A DNA stretch of 64,000 nucleotides from Baekduia soli (lineage in GTDB: Bacteria > Actinomycetota > Thermoleophilia > Solirubrobacterales > Solirubrobacteraceae), in the NCBI RefSeq assembly GCF_007970665.1, contig NZ_CP042430.1, forward strand, positions 1,612,001 through 1,676,000. Reading direction: 5' to 3'. Below, in pieces: positions 1 to 9,613 of the stretch. Under the pieces are notes generated by a model. It did not search any database and had not been told where the DNA came from. It saw only the letters and a list, made by a program, of their open reading frames with translations. Each line of letters begins with the position of its first letter. The first letter of the stretch is position 1. A program made the translations under genes and the position numbers.

Positions 1-102
1 TGCGACCAGGGCGGGTGAGGGCCTCCTTGGAGGCTGGGTGGTGCTGAAGCCCCAGGCTCATCAAGACGTTGGGCAAGATCGGCGGCCGAGCGGGCAGGCA
101 GG

Positions 103-495
103 TCACCGGCATCGCACGCACGGTGCGAAGCAACGGACCACTCCCAAAGGGTGCGCGCGCGAGGCGCGGACCGAGGCGACCTCCCACCCGATCGTCACCA
201 GCCGCCGGGCGGCCTTCTGCGCTGGTCCTGACCCGGAGCGGTTGCGCGCGTCGATCTCGGCTGGAGTGGTTACGGACGACGATGGGCAGGACACGGCGAC
301 GGGGTCGAGGCTGACGGTCGTGTCCGTCGTCGTGTCGGTGACGGTGACGTCGATGCTGCTGGCGTCGCGCGGGGTCGACGGCGAGAGTGGCGGCGGCGAG
401 GTGGCCGGCAGGGGCACGCGGACGTGCGGGCCAGACGCCCGGGTTGCGGGCGTCGCGATCTCGATGGTGTGCTGGCCCCCGATTGACCCGATGGT
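103..495 (-). pseudogene. coding-like continuation downstream of the S8 peptidase stop
   Basis: The minus-strand frame stays open for 131 codons after the TGA that ends the neighbouring subtilisin-like protease, and it is exactly in frame with that gene. Codons in the middle have strongly GC-rich third positions, as in real genes here, and the reading is rich in Thr, Val, Asp, Ser and Pro, like a secreted linker or Ig-like segment. No start codon with a ribosome site is apparent. It may be a severed C-terminal part of the protease or a remnant of a separate gene. Long chance frames are common at this GC content, so confidence is low. The opposite strand of 1-495 shows nothing recognisable. 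Confidence 0.25.
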
Positions 496-2523
496 TCACG
501 GCGTGCGAACGCGGCGGCGAGCGATCGCTGAGGCTTCGTGCGCCAGTGGGCGCAGCGTGGCGGTGACGAGCAGGGCTGGTGCTGAGCGGAGCCTGGGGCC
601 GAGGGCGACCGTCGAGGTCCACGAGCCTTGACGCGATCTGCCTCGCATCGTTGCGCAGCTTCTGGCCGCCCCGGGGGCGCACACGCGGACGGTCAGGCGT
701 CCGGCGGTGCTGGAGGTTCCCGCCACGCGGAGGGCGGTTCGTCCTCGCGGATGAGTTCGCCGCACGATCAGCAGCCGGATGGTGGAGGGGCGCAGTGCCT
801 GCCGTGGCACGGCATCACGAGTCGGCCAGATGAGCGTGGACGGTGAGAGCGTCTCGGTCGGTTGGTCGGCTGTCGGCGACGGGGAGGACGGCAGCACGGG
901 GGCCGAGACGGAACCGGTCAAGGTGCTGAAGGCCTGCCGGGTGCCTGCTTCGTTGGACCCGTTGAGCGCGGCCCGCAGCGTCCGGCCGGACAGCTCGGGG
1001 CCGAGGATCAACGTGGGCTCGGTCGCACTGGTCAGCGTCTGGCAGTCATCGCCCTGCGGGCTGCACGACTGCCAGCTCCACGTGGTGCTGGTGGCGTCCT
1101 GGAAGCTTCCGCCCTGGGCGGTCAGCGTCTGACCAATCACCGGTTCGCCCGCGATGGTCGGGATGCTGGTGATGGTGGGCAGAGGCATGGAGGCCGCGGC
1201 CTGTCCGGAGATGAGCGACAGCAACGCTGATGCGTCGAGCGTGCCGCCGGCGACGGTCCGTCCCGCCATGTCGGCAGTCGGTCGGGCGGAGGCGATCAGG
1301 GCGCTGCGGATGGCCGACGGGGTCGCGGAGGGCGCGAGGGCTTTGGCCAGCGCGACGGCGCCGGCGACGTGCGGGCTGGCCATGCTGGTCCCGCTCATGT
1401 ACACCAGGCCCCCGCCTGGTGTCCAGGAACGGATGTCCTGACCGGGCGCGCCGAGGTCAACGCTCGTGGCGCCGAAATCGGAGAACGATGCGAGGCCGCC
1501 GGTGTTGGTCGACGCGGCGACGCAGACAACGTTGCTCAAGGTGTAGGAGCACGGGTAGTGCGGCGTCTGCTCGACGTTGGCGGCGTCGTTGCCGGCCGCG
1601 GTGACCAGCATCACGTCGGGATGGCGGCTGATGGCGTCACGGAGGTAGGTGCTGTCGGTGGTGCCGCTGAGGCTGGCGTTGACGACCTGCGCGCCCTCGC
1701 GCGCGGCATAGTCGAAGCCGTCGGCGACAGCGCTGACGTAGCCCGAGCCGGAACCGTCGAGCACCTTGACCGTCAGCAATCTGGCCTGGGGCGCAACGCC
1801 GACGATACCGGAGCGGTTGTCGGCGGCCGCGACGGCGGTGCCCGAGACGTGGGTCCCGTGGCCGTTGTCGTCGGAGATGTTGGTGGTGTCGGTGACAAAG
1901 CTCCAGCCGTGGACGTCATCGACCTTGCCGTCGGCGTCATCGTCGATGCCGTTGCCGGGAATCTCGGCGGGGTTGGTCCACGCGTTGGTGGCCAGGTCGC
2001 CGATCGTGAGGTCGGCGCCGGTGTCGAGCACGGCCACGGTGGCGCCGGCGCCCCGTGTGCGGTCCCACGCGTCGAGTGCGCGGATGTCCTGCCCGGGCGT
2101 CCCGGGTTGGCCGTTGATCGTCTGGCCCGTGTTCGACAGTCCCCACAGGCTCGAGAACGCCGGATCGTTGGGGGCCGCTGTCGTCACGGCGACGCGCTCG
2201 TCGACTTCTGCGTAACGCACGCTCGGGTCGCGGCGAAGCGCGCGCAGTGCGCCGGCGGGGTCCTCGGCGAGGACCGCTTCGGCCCCGGGCAGCGCCAACG
2301 CCTTGAGCGCGACGGCACCGGCACGCGAGCGGGCTTCGACGCGTTGATCGGCACGAGCGGCGGGATCGAAGCGCACGATCAGGCGTCGGCTGGCGGCAGC
2401 GTTGTCGCTGAAGACGAGCAACCCCCCGAAGAGGGCGATCAGGCCCCCGACGAGGCGGCTGCGCCGCCGCGTCGGCTGGGGGCCGCGGCGACGGCGCCGG
2501 GCCGTCGCCGCGGTCGGGCTCAC
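496..2523 (-). CDS. secreted subtilisin-like serine protease (peptidase S8)
   Basis: The 675-residue product begins with an Arg-rich stretch and a hydrophobic segment (about 24-44) ending AAAS, a signal peptide or anchor. An inhibitor-like propeptide follows (about 46-115, containing RYAEVDE). The S8 catalytic triad is complete: Asp167 in AVLDTGAD, His222 in NGHGTHVSG and Ser380 in GTSMASPHVA, with oxyanion Asn312 in AAGN. An Ig-like module (about 445-545) and a Ser/Pro linker lead to a basic C-terminal domain. The start lies 5 nt after the stop of the upstream secreted repeat protein, so the two are probably co-transcribed behind the c-di-GMP riboswitch. Extracellular proteolysis is the family role; the substrate is unknown. 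Confidence 0.9.
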   Translation of the reverse strand: MSPTAATARRRRRGPQPTRRRSRLVGGLIALFGGLLVFSDNAAASRRLIVRFDPAARADQRVEARSRAGAVALKALALPGAEAVLAEDPAGALRALRRDPSVRYAEVDERVAVTTAAPNDPAFSSLWGLSNTGQTINGQPGTPGQDIRALDAWDRTRGAGATVAVLDTGADLTIGDLATNAWTNPAEIPGNGIDDDADGKVDDVHGWSFVTDTTNISDDNGHGTHVSGTAVAAADNRSGIVGVAPQARLLTVKVLDGSGSGYVSAVADGFDYAAREGAQVVNASLSGTTDSTYLRDAISRHPDVMLVTAAGNDAANVEQTPHYPCSYTLSNVVCVAASTNTGGLASFSDFGATSVDLGAPGQDIRSWTPGGGLVYMSGTSMASPHVAGAVALAKALAPSATPSAIRSALIASARPTADMAGRTVAGGTLDASALLSLISGQAAASMPLPTITSIPTIAGEPVIGQTLTAQGGSFQDATSTTWSWQSCSPQGDDCQTLTSATEPTLILGPELSGRTLRAALNGSNEAGTRQAFSTLTGSVSAPVLPSSPSPTADQPTETLSPSTLIWPTRDAVPRQALRPSTIRLLIVRRTHPRGRTALRVAGTSSTAGRLTVRVCAPGAARSCATMRGRSRQGSWTSTVALGPRLRSAPALLVTATLRPLAHEASAIARRRVRTP

Positions 2524-2528
2524 GCGCG

Positions 2529-3179
2529 TCAGCTCGCCGTGCTGGTGGGCGGCGCGGCGGTCGCCGGGTCAGTCGTGCTGGGGTCGCTTGTGGCGGGATC
2601 GGCCGTGGCCGGAGCGGTCGTGCTGGGATCGGGTGCCGGCGTCGTCTCGTCCGGGCGGTCGGCCAAGAGCCGCACCGCGGCCTTGACACACTGGCTGAAC
2701 GGCGTGCCCTTCTGGCCGGCGACGTGCTTCTTGGACGCCGTCTTGCACGCGGCTGTCGGCGAGACGGCACTGCCGGAGGCGATCTTGGCCAACGCGGTCA
2801 CGCACTGGCTGAAGGCCGTGCCCTTCTGGCCGGCGACGTGCTTCTTGGACGCCGCCTTGCAGTAGCTGCCGTAGGCCGTGGTCGCTGCACCGGTGGTCGC
2901 CGCGCCAGCGCCCGAGGAGACCGACGACGCGGGGGCGTTCGTCGCCAGCTGCGTGGATCCGGGGTTGTCGGTGCCGGTGGGATGGTCGCCCTGCGACGGG
3001 TGACCGTCGGCGGCCGGGTGCTGGACCGGGGTGGACGGCGGACTCGACGGCAGTCCGGCGGGAGCATGGGCCTGCGCAGCCGCCGGGAGGGTCGCGGGCG
3101 GTCCGGCGGCGTTGGCGACACCGAGCGGGAGGGCGAGCGCCGCGGACAGTGCGGCCGCCGCGAGGTACGTGGTCTTCAC
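2529..3179 (-). CDS. secreted protein with two Cys-flanked SKKHVAGQKGT repeats
   Basis: The 216-residue protein starts at GTG with AGGAG six nucleotides upstream. It has a clear signal peptide (residues 1-24, ending ANA), a Pro/Ser/Ala-rich region, then two near-identical repeats. Each contains a Cys, then ASKKHVAGQKGT, then FSQCV, so each carries a Cys pair about 18 residues apart. The tail is a low-complexity Thr/Ala/Asp/Pro sequence. It is probably exported to the surface. I recognise no enzyme family; the repeat looks like a small disulfide-stapled helical module. Its position between a GEMM riboswitch and a secreted protease suggests that the pair responds to c-di-GMP and the protein may be substrate, partner or matrix component. 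Confidence 0.8.
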   Translation of the reverse strand: MKTTYLAAAALSAALALPLGVANAAGPPATLPAAAQAHAPAGLPSSPPSTPVQHPAADGHPSQGDHPTGTDNPGSTQLATNAPASSVSSGAGAATTGAATTAYGSYCKAASKKHVAGQKGTAFSQCVTALAKIASGSAVSPTAACKTASKKHVAGQKGTPFSQCVKAAVRLLADRPDETTPAPDPSTTAPATADPATSDPSTTDPATAAPPTSTAS

Positions 3180-3191
3180 GAGGTGCTCCTG

Positions 3192-3268
3192 GGTGACTGG
3201 GCGACCTTCCGTAGGAAAGGTCCCTGGCTTTGCGTCCCCGCCTCACGACGGGTTTGCCTTGTATTCCG
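3192..3268 (-). promoter_or_regulatory. cyclic di-GMP-I (GEMM-I) riboswitch
   Basis: Read on the minus strand, the leader contains AAGGCAAACC, a hairpin CCCGUC-GUGA-GGCGGG closed by a GNRA tetraloop, GGACGCAAAGCCA, and a second hairpin built from GGGACCUU and AAGGUCGCC. These match the conserved core and order of the GEMM-I aptamer, including the tetraloop that docks into the second helix. The aptamer ends about 10 nt before the AGGAG ribosome site of the secreted repeat protein, so control of translation initiation is plausible. No separate terminator is obvious, and whether c-di-GMP switches expression on or off cannot be read. Confidence 0.85.
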
Positions 3269-3299
3269 AGGTTTGATGCCTCTGGATCTACAACGCCCC

Positions 3300-3662
3300 A
3301 CCGAGCCGAGGGTCAGGACCGGTCTCCCAGGCTGCGCTGCAACTCGACCATTCGTCCAGTCAAGTGGTACTGGCCCGTCGAACGCTTCAGGCGACTGGCA
3401 CCCAGGCGCCATCTCCAAGATCCGATCCCTGTTGAGCGTGCACGTGCCCTCGGCAGCGGTCGACTCGGTGCATGGGCCGAAGTGGTTGACCGCGCCGGAC
3501 GGGTCGATCGCGTCGACCTGCCCTGCGGTCCCGTTGCCCAGCCGGCGTGAGGCCGGTCTTGCCGAGCCGCTCGATGCCGACCTGCTGCCAGCAGAACTGG
3601 CTCACGCTCGTACCGCCGGGCTTGTTGGCCGAGCAGTCGGTCTGCCTGATCGCGCGTGACAC
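3300..3662 (-). pseudogene. degraded minus-strand coding remnant upstream of the riboswitch
   Basis: Two minus-strand frames give protein-like text that would join through a frameshift near 3535-3560. The upstream part contains TDCSANKPGGTSVSQFC and the downstream part VDAIDPSGAVNHFGPC followed by a Cys-containing stretch. The Cys spacing resembles a secreted disulfide-rich protein, but I recognise no family. No intact start-to-stop frame spans both. The rest of 3269-3823 shows no convincing gene; it should hold the promoter of the GEMM leader. Confidence 0.25.
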
Positions 3663-3823
3663 GAAGATCCTGGACCGGCGACGGACCGGCGGAGGCCGGA
3701 ATCAGTGTGTGGACGTGGATGTACGATCGCCCGAAGTGACCAGCGTCAGGTCGTCCGGCCGTGACGCTGTTCGTCGGTGACCCATCGGTGTCGCTACGGG
3801 CGCGCAGAATGGGGCATGCTTGG

Positions 3824-4537
3824 TCACAGGAGTTCAGGGAGTGTGGTGTGTGGATCGCCGTGCAGTAGCCATCCGTGGTCGTGGCGCTGTAGATCTCCCT
3901 GCTTGGTGAGGATCCCGATGGCGGTGGTCACCGATGGTCGGCGGGCGGCCACGAGCTTGGCGATGGTCTCGTGGGTCAGCTCAAGTGGCACGTGGACGCC
4001 CTGGGGCGTCACGCGACCCCAGCGATCGGCCAGCATCCACATCAGGGTGAGGATCCGCGCGTCAATCCGGGGTACCTGCGCGATGGTGCACTGCATGGAG
4101 ACTTGTCGTGAGCGGCGCACCATGCGTTGGACCAGCACGTCCAAGATCGACGGCCAGCGTCCTGCGATCGCGGCAAAGCGCCGGTCAAGAACGACGGCGC
4201 TGGCGGGCTCCAGCACCGTCCATGACGCCCGGACGGTGCCCGATCCGCGGGTCGCGTCGTCGTCCCAGGGACGGATGATGTCGCCTTGGCCCAGGAGTTC
4301 TGTGGTTGACCGGTTGGCCAGATGGAGGTCGCGGGTGATCACGCCGTCCAGAACGAGAAGCCCGACAGCCGGGGGGATGGTTGCGTGCTCGGGCAGCCTC
4401 GCGGCAAGCGATCCCGTGGGCAGGCGCTGCAGGGTCACCACCACATGGCGGCGGGCGATCTCGCGCGCATCGCCATCCAGGCCGGCGCCCATCTCCGGAT
4501 CGGCATCGAGAACAGAGATCAGAGAAGGTCGTTTCAT
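3824..4537 (-). CDS. Crp/Fnr-family transcriptional regulator
   Basis: The 237-residue protein has the Crp/Fnr layout: an N-terminal beta-rich effector domain (about 35-130), a long dimer helix (about 130-160), and a C-terminal winged helix (about 165-230). The recognition segment is LTHETIAKLVAARRPSVTTAI, typical of HTH_Crp. The effector domain lacks the canonical cAMP pocket and has no Cys cluster for an iron-sulfur centre, so its ligand is unknown. It lies alone downstream of thiC, 108 bp away and on the same strand, and could be read through from it. Confidence 0.82.
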   Translation of the reverse strand: MKRPSLISVLDADPEMGAGLDGDAREIARRHVVVTLQRLPTGSLAARLPEHATIPPAVGLLVLDGVITRDLHLANRSTTELLGQGDIIRPWDDDATRGSGTVRASWTVLEPASAVVLDRRFAAIAGRWPSILDVLVQRMVRRSRQVSMQCTIAQVPRIDARILTLMWMLADRWGRVTPQGVHVPLELTHETIAKLVAARRPSVTTAIGILTKQGDLQRHDHGWLLHGDPHTTLPELL

Positions 4538-4645
4538 CGGGTGTACTCGTGGCGGCGTTCGCCGCGGCCTGTGACGGTGTCGACGTCGTCTACGTGCTGC
4601 AACAGCAGACGGGGTCGGTTGGGCAGTCTGGACAGGGGCTGTGGG

Positions 4646-6110
<1,465 letters not shown>

Positions 6111-6268
6111 TTCAATGTCGCGGCAGCATAACCGCCAATCCACTCCGTAGTCGCCGTGACGCCGGTCCGCTTGCCATCGAGCAGGCCGGGGTTACGTGCT
6201 GGGCCGACGGATCCGCCGGTGTTTTCCGCGGCGTCGTCCGGCGGTGGTCGAGGAGCCGTCGTGAGCGC

Positions 6269-7900
6269 CTATGGGTCCTTATGGCGTCGCGGGGCCCGAG
6301 GCGGGCGGCGGGTGAGTCCCTTGGGACGCCGAGGCCCGGGTGGTGCTGCCGTCGGCGTCGTCACCGCGGGCGAGGCGGGGACAGCCGCGCCGGGCTGGAA
6401 CCCCTGTGGAGCCCGGGCCGAGCCAGACGGCGTCAAAGCCGGGGTGTGGTCGCTCCCCGCCGTAGCCTGGAGGCCGCTCCCGGTGCCGTGATCATCGCCG
6501 GCGGGCGCACCCGGCGGGGCATGTTGGGCCTTTGCGCCGTCCGTCGGGGCGGTGCTCTGCGCCGGCGCGTGACGGTTGCCTGCCGAGCCGGCGCGGCGTC
6601 CCGACGGAGACGTCGTCGTGGCCGGTGAGCGCTGCGAGCCGGGCACGACGGCGCGGGCCGTCCGACCGGCCTCAGCGCCGTCGTGGCCAGAGCCGGCATG
6701 CATGCCGGGGATGGTCGCGACCGGGGTTGAACTCCGGGTGGCAGGACGCGACGACATCGTGTTTCCACCAGCATCTGCCGGGCCGGGCGCCGAGCGCGTT
6801 GCGGACTGCGGCACACCGCCCGGCGGACCCATGCGCTGACCCCTGCCGAGCGAGTCGCGCACGTGCGCAGAGGTGATCCCAGCCGGCCCGGACTCGGAGC
6901 CTGATGCATGAGGGCGCGTCCCGCTCGGCGCGGCGACGGGAGCCTTCGCGCCGGCGGCTGGAGCAGAGCCGAAGATCTGTGAGACGGGCGGCGCGGCGAT
7001 GGCCCCGCCGGTGGCCGTCACCGCCACCGCTGCGGCCAACGCCACCTTCCCCGTCACGGTCGCCACCATGCCGGTCGAGGCCGATGACGCACCGAGAGCG
7101 CCCGAGCTCTTCGCACCGGCGCCCAGCAGATGAGCGGCCATGGCGGCGCCTGTGGCCAGCGGAAGGGGCGGAGCAAGCAGGGCGAGCTCTCCTGGGCGTC
7201 GCTGCAGATCGGACTGGAAGGCCTGGCACATCACGCAGGACCGCAGGTGCGAGCGGAGACGGCGTCCTCGCAGGACGCGCTTGTCGCCGTCAGAGAGCGC
7301 GCGCCGGCACGGCTCGCACTCCATCTCGCGTCCCTCGCGGTGCTCCAGGAGCGCGACGCGGGCCTCGAAGATCGTCTGCTTCACGGCGCGCGGCGAGGAC
7401 TCAAGCACGACCGCGATCTCCTCGTGGCTGAGGCCGCTGAGCTCGCGCAGCACCAACGCCTCTCGCTGACGCTCGGGCAGCTCGTCGAGATCGCCGCGCA
7501 GCTCGGCCAGCTGCTGCCGGAGCTCGACCACCCGCTCCATGGCATCGCCGCCGATCTCGCCGGCCTCGCCCAACTCGCACGTGCTGCGGCGTCGGCGCAG
7601 CAACGAGATCGACTCGTTGTGCGCGATCCGGAACAGCCACGGCCGCAACTCGAAGTCGCGGTCCTCGTGCTGCAGCGCCGCAAACGCCCTCGCCATCGTG
7701 CTCTGCAGCGCGTCGCAGGCGTCCTCGTCGTGATCGACGATCGACCGGCAGTAGCGATAGAGCGCCTGATGGTGTCGCTCGTAGACGACGGCGAAGGCCG
7801 CCTCGCTGCCCCTCGCTGCCCGCGATCGCAGCGCACCATCGCCACGACGGCGAAGAACCACCGGCGCCAAAGCAGGCGACGCGATCGAGGACGACGACAC
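6269..7900 (-). CDS. ECF-type sigma-70 factor fused to zinc-finger/membrane tail
   Basis: Residues about 30-105 form sigma region 2 (YERHHQALYRYC through RPWLFRIAHNESISLLRRRR) and about 135-190 form region 4 (LPERQREALVLRELSGLSHEEIA). Next comes a putative anti-sigma zinc finger with CEPC and an HxxxCxxC element (SHLRSCVMC, about 195-230). A mildly hydrophobic segment (about 270-300) could cross the membrane. The remaining 240 residues are Pro/Ala/Ser/Thr-rich, like an extracytoplasmic tail. At 543 residues it is far longer than a usual ECF factor (about 170-220). The fusion suggests self-contained regulation: the sigma domain may be held by its own sensor tail. The neighbours give no target. 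Confidence 0.85.
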   Translation of the reverse strand: MSSSSIASPALAPVVLRRRGDGALRSRAARGSEAAFAVVYERHHQALYRYCRSIVDHDEDACDALQSTMARAFAALQHEDRDFELRPWLFRIAHNESISLLRRRRSTCELGEAGEIGGDAMERVVELRQQLAELRGDLDELPERQREALVLRELSGLSHEEIAVVLESSPRAVKQTIFEARVALLEHREGREMECEPCRRALSDGDKRVLRGRRLRSHLRSCVMCQAFQSDLQRRPGELALLAPPLPLATGAAMAAHLLGAGAKSSGALGASSASTGMVATVTGKVALAAAVAVTATGGAIAAPPVSQIFGSAPAAGAKAPVAAPSGTRPHASGSESGPAGITSAHVRDSLGRGQRMGPPGGVPQSATRSAPGPADAGGNTMSSRPATRSSTPVATIPGMHAGSGHDGAEAGRTARAVVPGSQRSPATTTSPSGRRAGSAGNRHAPAQSTAPTDGAKAQHAPPGAPAGDDHGTGSGLQATAGSDHTPALTPSGSARAPQGFQPGAAVPASPAVTTPTAAPPGPRRPKGLTRRPPRAPRRHKDP

Positions 7901-8515
7901 ACCTCACGGTATCGGCAACGTCGCCGCCAACCCGTAGTCAGGTTCGACATGCAGACGGACGCGGCCCGGGCCCGAAGCCCTTCGGCACCAGGAAAGACGT
8001 CCTGGGCCCCTCGTGATCCGGTCGCGCCTGACGGGCCGATCTGGTGACCGCGGCGCCGGCCGGACCACCGTCGCCTCGACGTCCGCCCGGTCCCGACCAA
8101 CGCCGGCCGCACCACCGGCTCCCCCCGGGTCGGGCGGAGCCAGGAGGAACTCGGTCCCGGAGCGAGGTGGCGGATCGAGTCGGCCGATCGCGCCGCCCGG
8201 GCGACCGCCGGTCGCCTCCAAGCCGGCCCAGGACCTCGGCACCGCTCCCCTCAGCACCACAACGACGGCCGCGGACGATGCCGTCGCAGCAATTCGTCTA
8301 ATCCATCGGCGTGCCATGCCGTCTATGGCCGTTGATTCGGCTTCGTCCTGAAGAGCCGCGCACGTGGGCACTGACAGGTCCGGCCGGCCACTCCGTCGGT
8401 GCCCGACGCATCTGGGCGCCAGTCCACCCACGAGGTGGCGTTCGATGATGCGGCCGGTGAGCGGTCGTGGCATGGCGACGTCGCCGAGCCAATCCCGGCA
8501 CGAAAGACGGATGAC

Positions 8516-8556
8516 GGGACCGCCCGCGCCTTCGCGATCGCCCCATAGGGCGATGG
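8516..8556 (+). repeat. direct repeat block A, left copy
   Basis: This 41-bp stretch matches 14835-14875 at 37 of 41 positions in the same orientation. It lies 171 bp before left block B and has its partner upstream of tRNA-Val. Confidence 0.75.
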
Positions 8557-8727
8557 CGCGCACGCGTCCCATCGCCTTGCGTTGCGGGCTTTTCGGGCGC
8601 GCTGGCCGGCGGTCGGACCTGCTGCGGTCGGCCGTGCGGGCCAGGCCACGGAACGAACGACGGATCCGAACGACGGATCATGCCGCCGTCATCGCCACTC
8701 CGAGCACCGGCCGAGCTGTAAAGCTTG

Positions 8728-8755
8728 TATTTCCAGGCCTTACGGCGATGGGCGC
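8728..8755 (+). repeat. direct repeat block B, left copy (att-like)
   Basis: This 28-bp stretch matches 14931-14958 at 25 of 28 positions. The right copy overlaps the last seven bases of the tRNA-Val gene, as an att core would. The left copy does not continue into a recognisable tRNA. Confidence 0.7.
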
Positions 8756-8928
8756 CGCGGTGGGTTCGCCGGCGCTCGCTGTTGGCGTCCGCTGCGGCCG
8801 GTCCGCCGCAATGGGGCCATTTCGACCGCGTTACGGCACCGCTGCCCAAACGCGTACGGACCGAGAAGACACGAGAGGTCAGCCGGCCTGCCGCCCGGCG
8901 GCTGGACGCGCCGCCGCGGACGACCGGT

Positions 8929-9504
8929 CTAGGTCTGGCCGGCAGGTGCGTTCGCGGGCGGCGCGCCACCAGCGGGCGGCCCCTGCGGCAGCTTGGACTG
9001 GCAGGCGTTCAGAGCCTTGGTGACCTTCGGGTCGCTGCGGTCGAGGGAGCCGAGCGCACGGAAGCCCTGCGAGGCGTCGATCTTCAACCCCTTGCTCTTG
9101 ATGCAGCTCAGGTAGGCAGTGAAGACCTGCGCGTTGGGTCCCTGGCCGTTGCCGGGGCCGGCGAGGCGGCCCCGGCCCCGTGGGCGGTACTTCGCGCAAG
9201 CCTGAAAGGCCTTGCGAGTCTTCGGGTCCTGGGCCCCGAACCCGCCGCCACCCGGCCCCGGCGGCGTACCGGTGCTCGGAGGCGCGCCGGTTGGCGGTGG
9301 CGTGGCACTGGAGGGCGGCGTGCGGTCGGGAAGCGTCACGCCCTGGTCGGCGAGGCACTGGCGGAACTTGGCGCGCGACGCGTTGCCGCCCGTGGTCGTG
9401 GAGGCGTCGGCTTGCGATGAAGAGGACGACGACGAGCCGCCGCAGGCGGTGAGCGCGACGGCGGCGACGGCCAGCACGGACAGGGGCACGAGGCGGACGA
9501 CCAT
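8929..9504 (-). CDS. putative lipoprotein, divergent to MacAB-like operon
   Basis: The 191-residue product has a short hydrophobic N-terminus ending in the lipobox LTAC (Cys21), followed by a Ser tract. Four further Cys residues occur in the spaced elements KFRQCLADQG, FQACAKYR, YLSCIKSKG and LNACQSK, separated by a Pro/Gly-rich linker. The repeated Cys-helix pattern suggests a small extracytoplasmic disulfide domain. No enzyme motif is visible. It is transcribed away from the efflux adaptor gene and shares its 109-bp control region, so an accessory or sensor role for that exporter is plausible but inferred. Confidence 0.75.
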   Translation of the reverse strand: MVVRLVPLSVLAVAAVALTACGGSSSSSSSQADASTTTGGNASRAKFRQCLADQGVTLPDRTPPSSATPPPTGAPPSTGTPPGPGGGGFGAQDPKTRKAFQACAKYRPRGRGRLAGPGNGQGPNAQVFTAYLSCIKSKGLKIDASQGFRALGSLDRSDPKVTKALNACQSKLPQGPPAGGAPPANAPAGQT

Positions 9505-9562
9505 GATCCATGGAGTGAGCCGCGCGTTCCCGAGAGCAGCCTGAGAGTTCGCTGGGGGATCC

Positions 9563-9589
9563 TCAGGAAGCTCTCAGGCTCCTGTCAGG
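9563..9589 (+). promoter_or_regulatory. three TCAGG direct repeats at 11-bp spacing
   Basis: TCAGG occurs at 9563, 9574 and 9585, exactly 11 bp apart, in the gap between the divergent lipoprotein and MacA-type genes. This is the usual geometry for OmpR/PhoB-type response regulators. A 9-bp inverted repeat (GCCTGAGAG at 9539-9547, CTCTCAGGC at 9571-9579) overlaps the sites. No response regulator gene lies in the window. Confidence 0.5.
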
Positions 9590-9613
9590 TCCCGCTCATG
9601 GTCGGGGGCGAGC

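Larger units (their letters stand above)
7901..8928. other. long stretch without a convincing gene
   Basis: Open frames exist on both strands, but none has a start with a ribosome site, a recognisable domain or consistent codon use. A minus-strand reading from about 8317 begins MARRWIRRIAA and looks weakly like a signal peptide before losing sense. The segment holds two direct-repeat blocks shared with the tRNA-Val flank (8516-8556 and 8728-8755) and a local duplication of ACGGATC near 8655-8680. It reads as decayed DNA. Confidence 0.5.

Noticed and set aside
1369-2865. Long plus-strand open frame of about 500 codons
   Set aside because: It is antisense to the S8 protease and repeat protein, which have signal peptides, catalytic motifs and GC-rich third positions; the plus frame has no domain sense.
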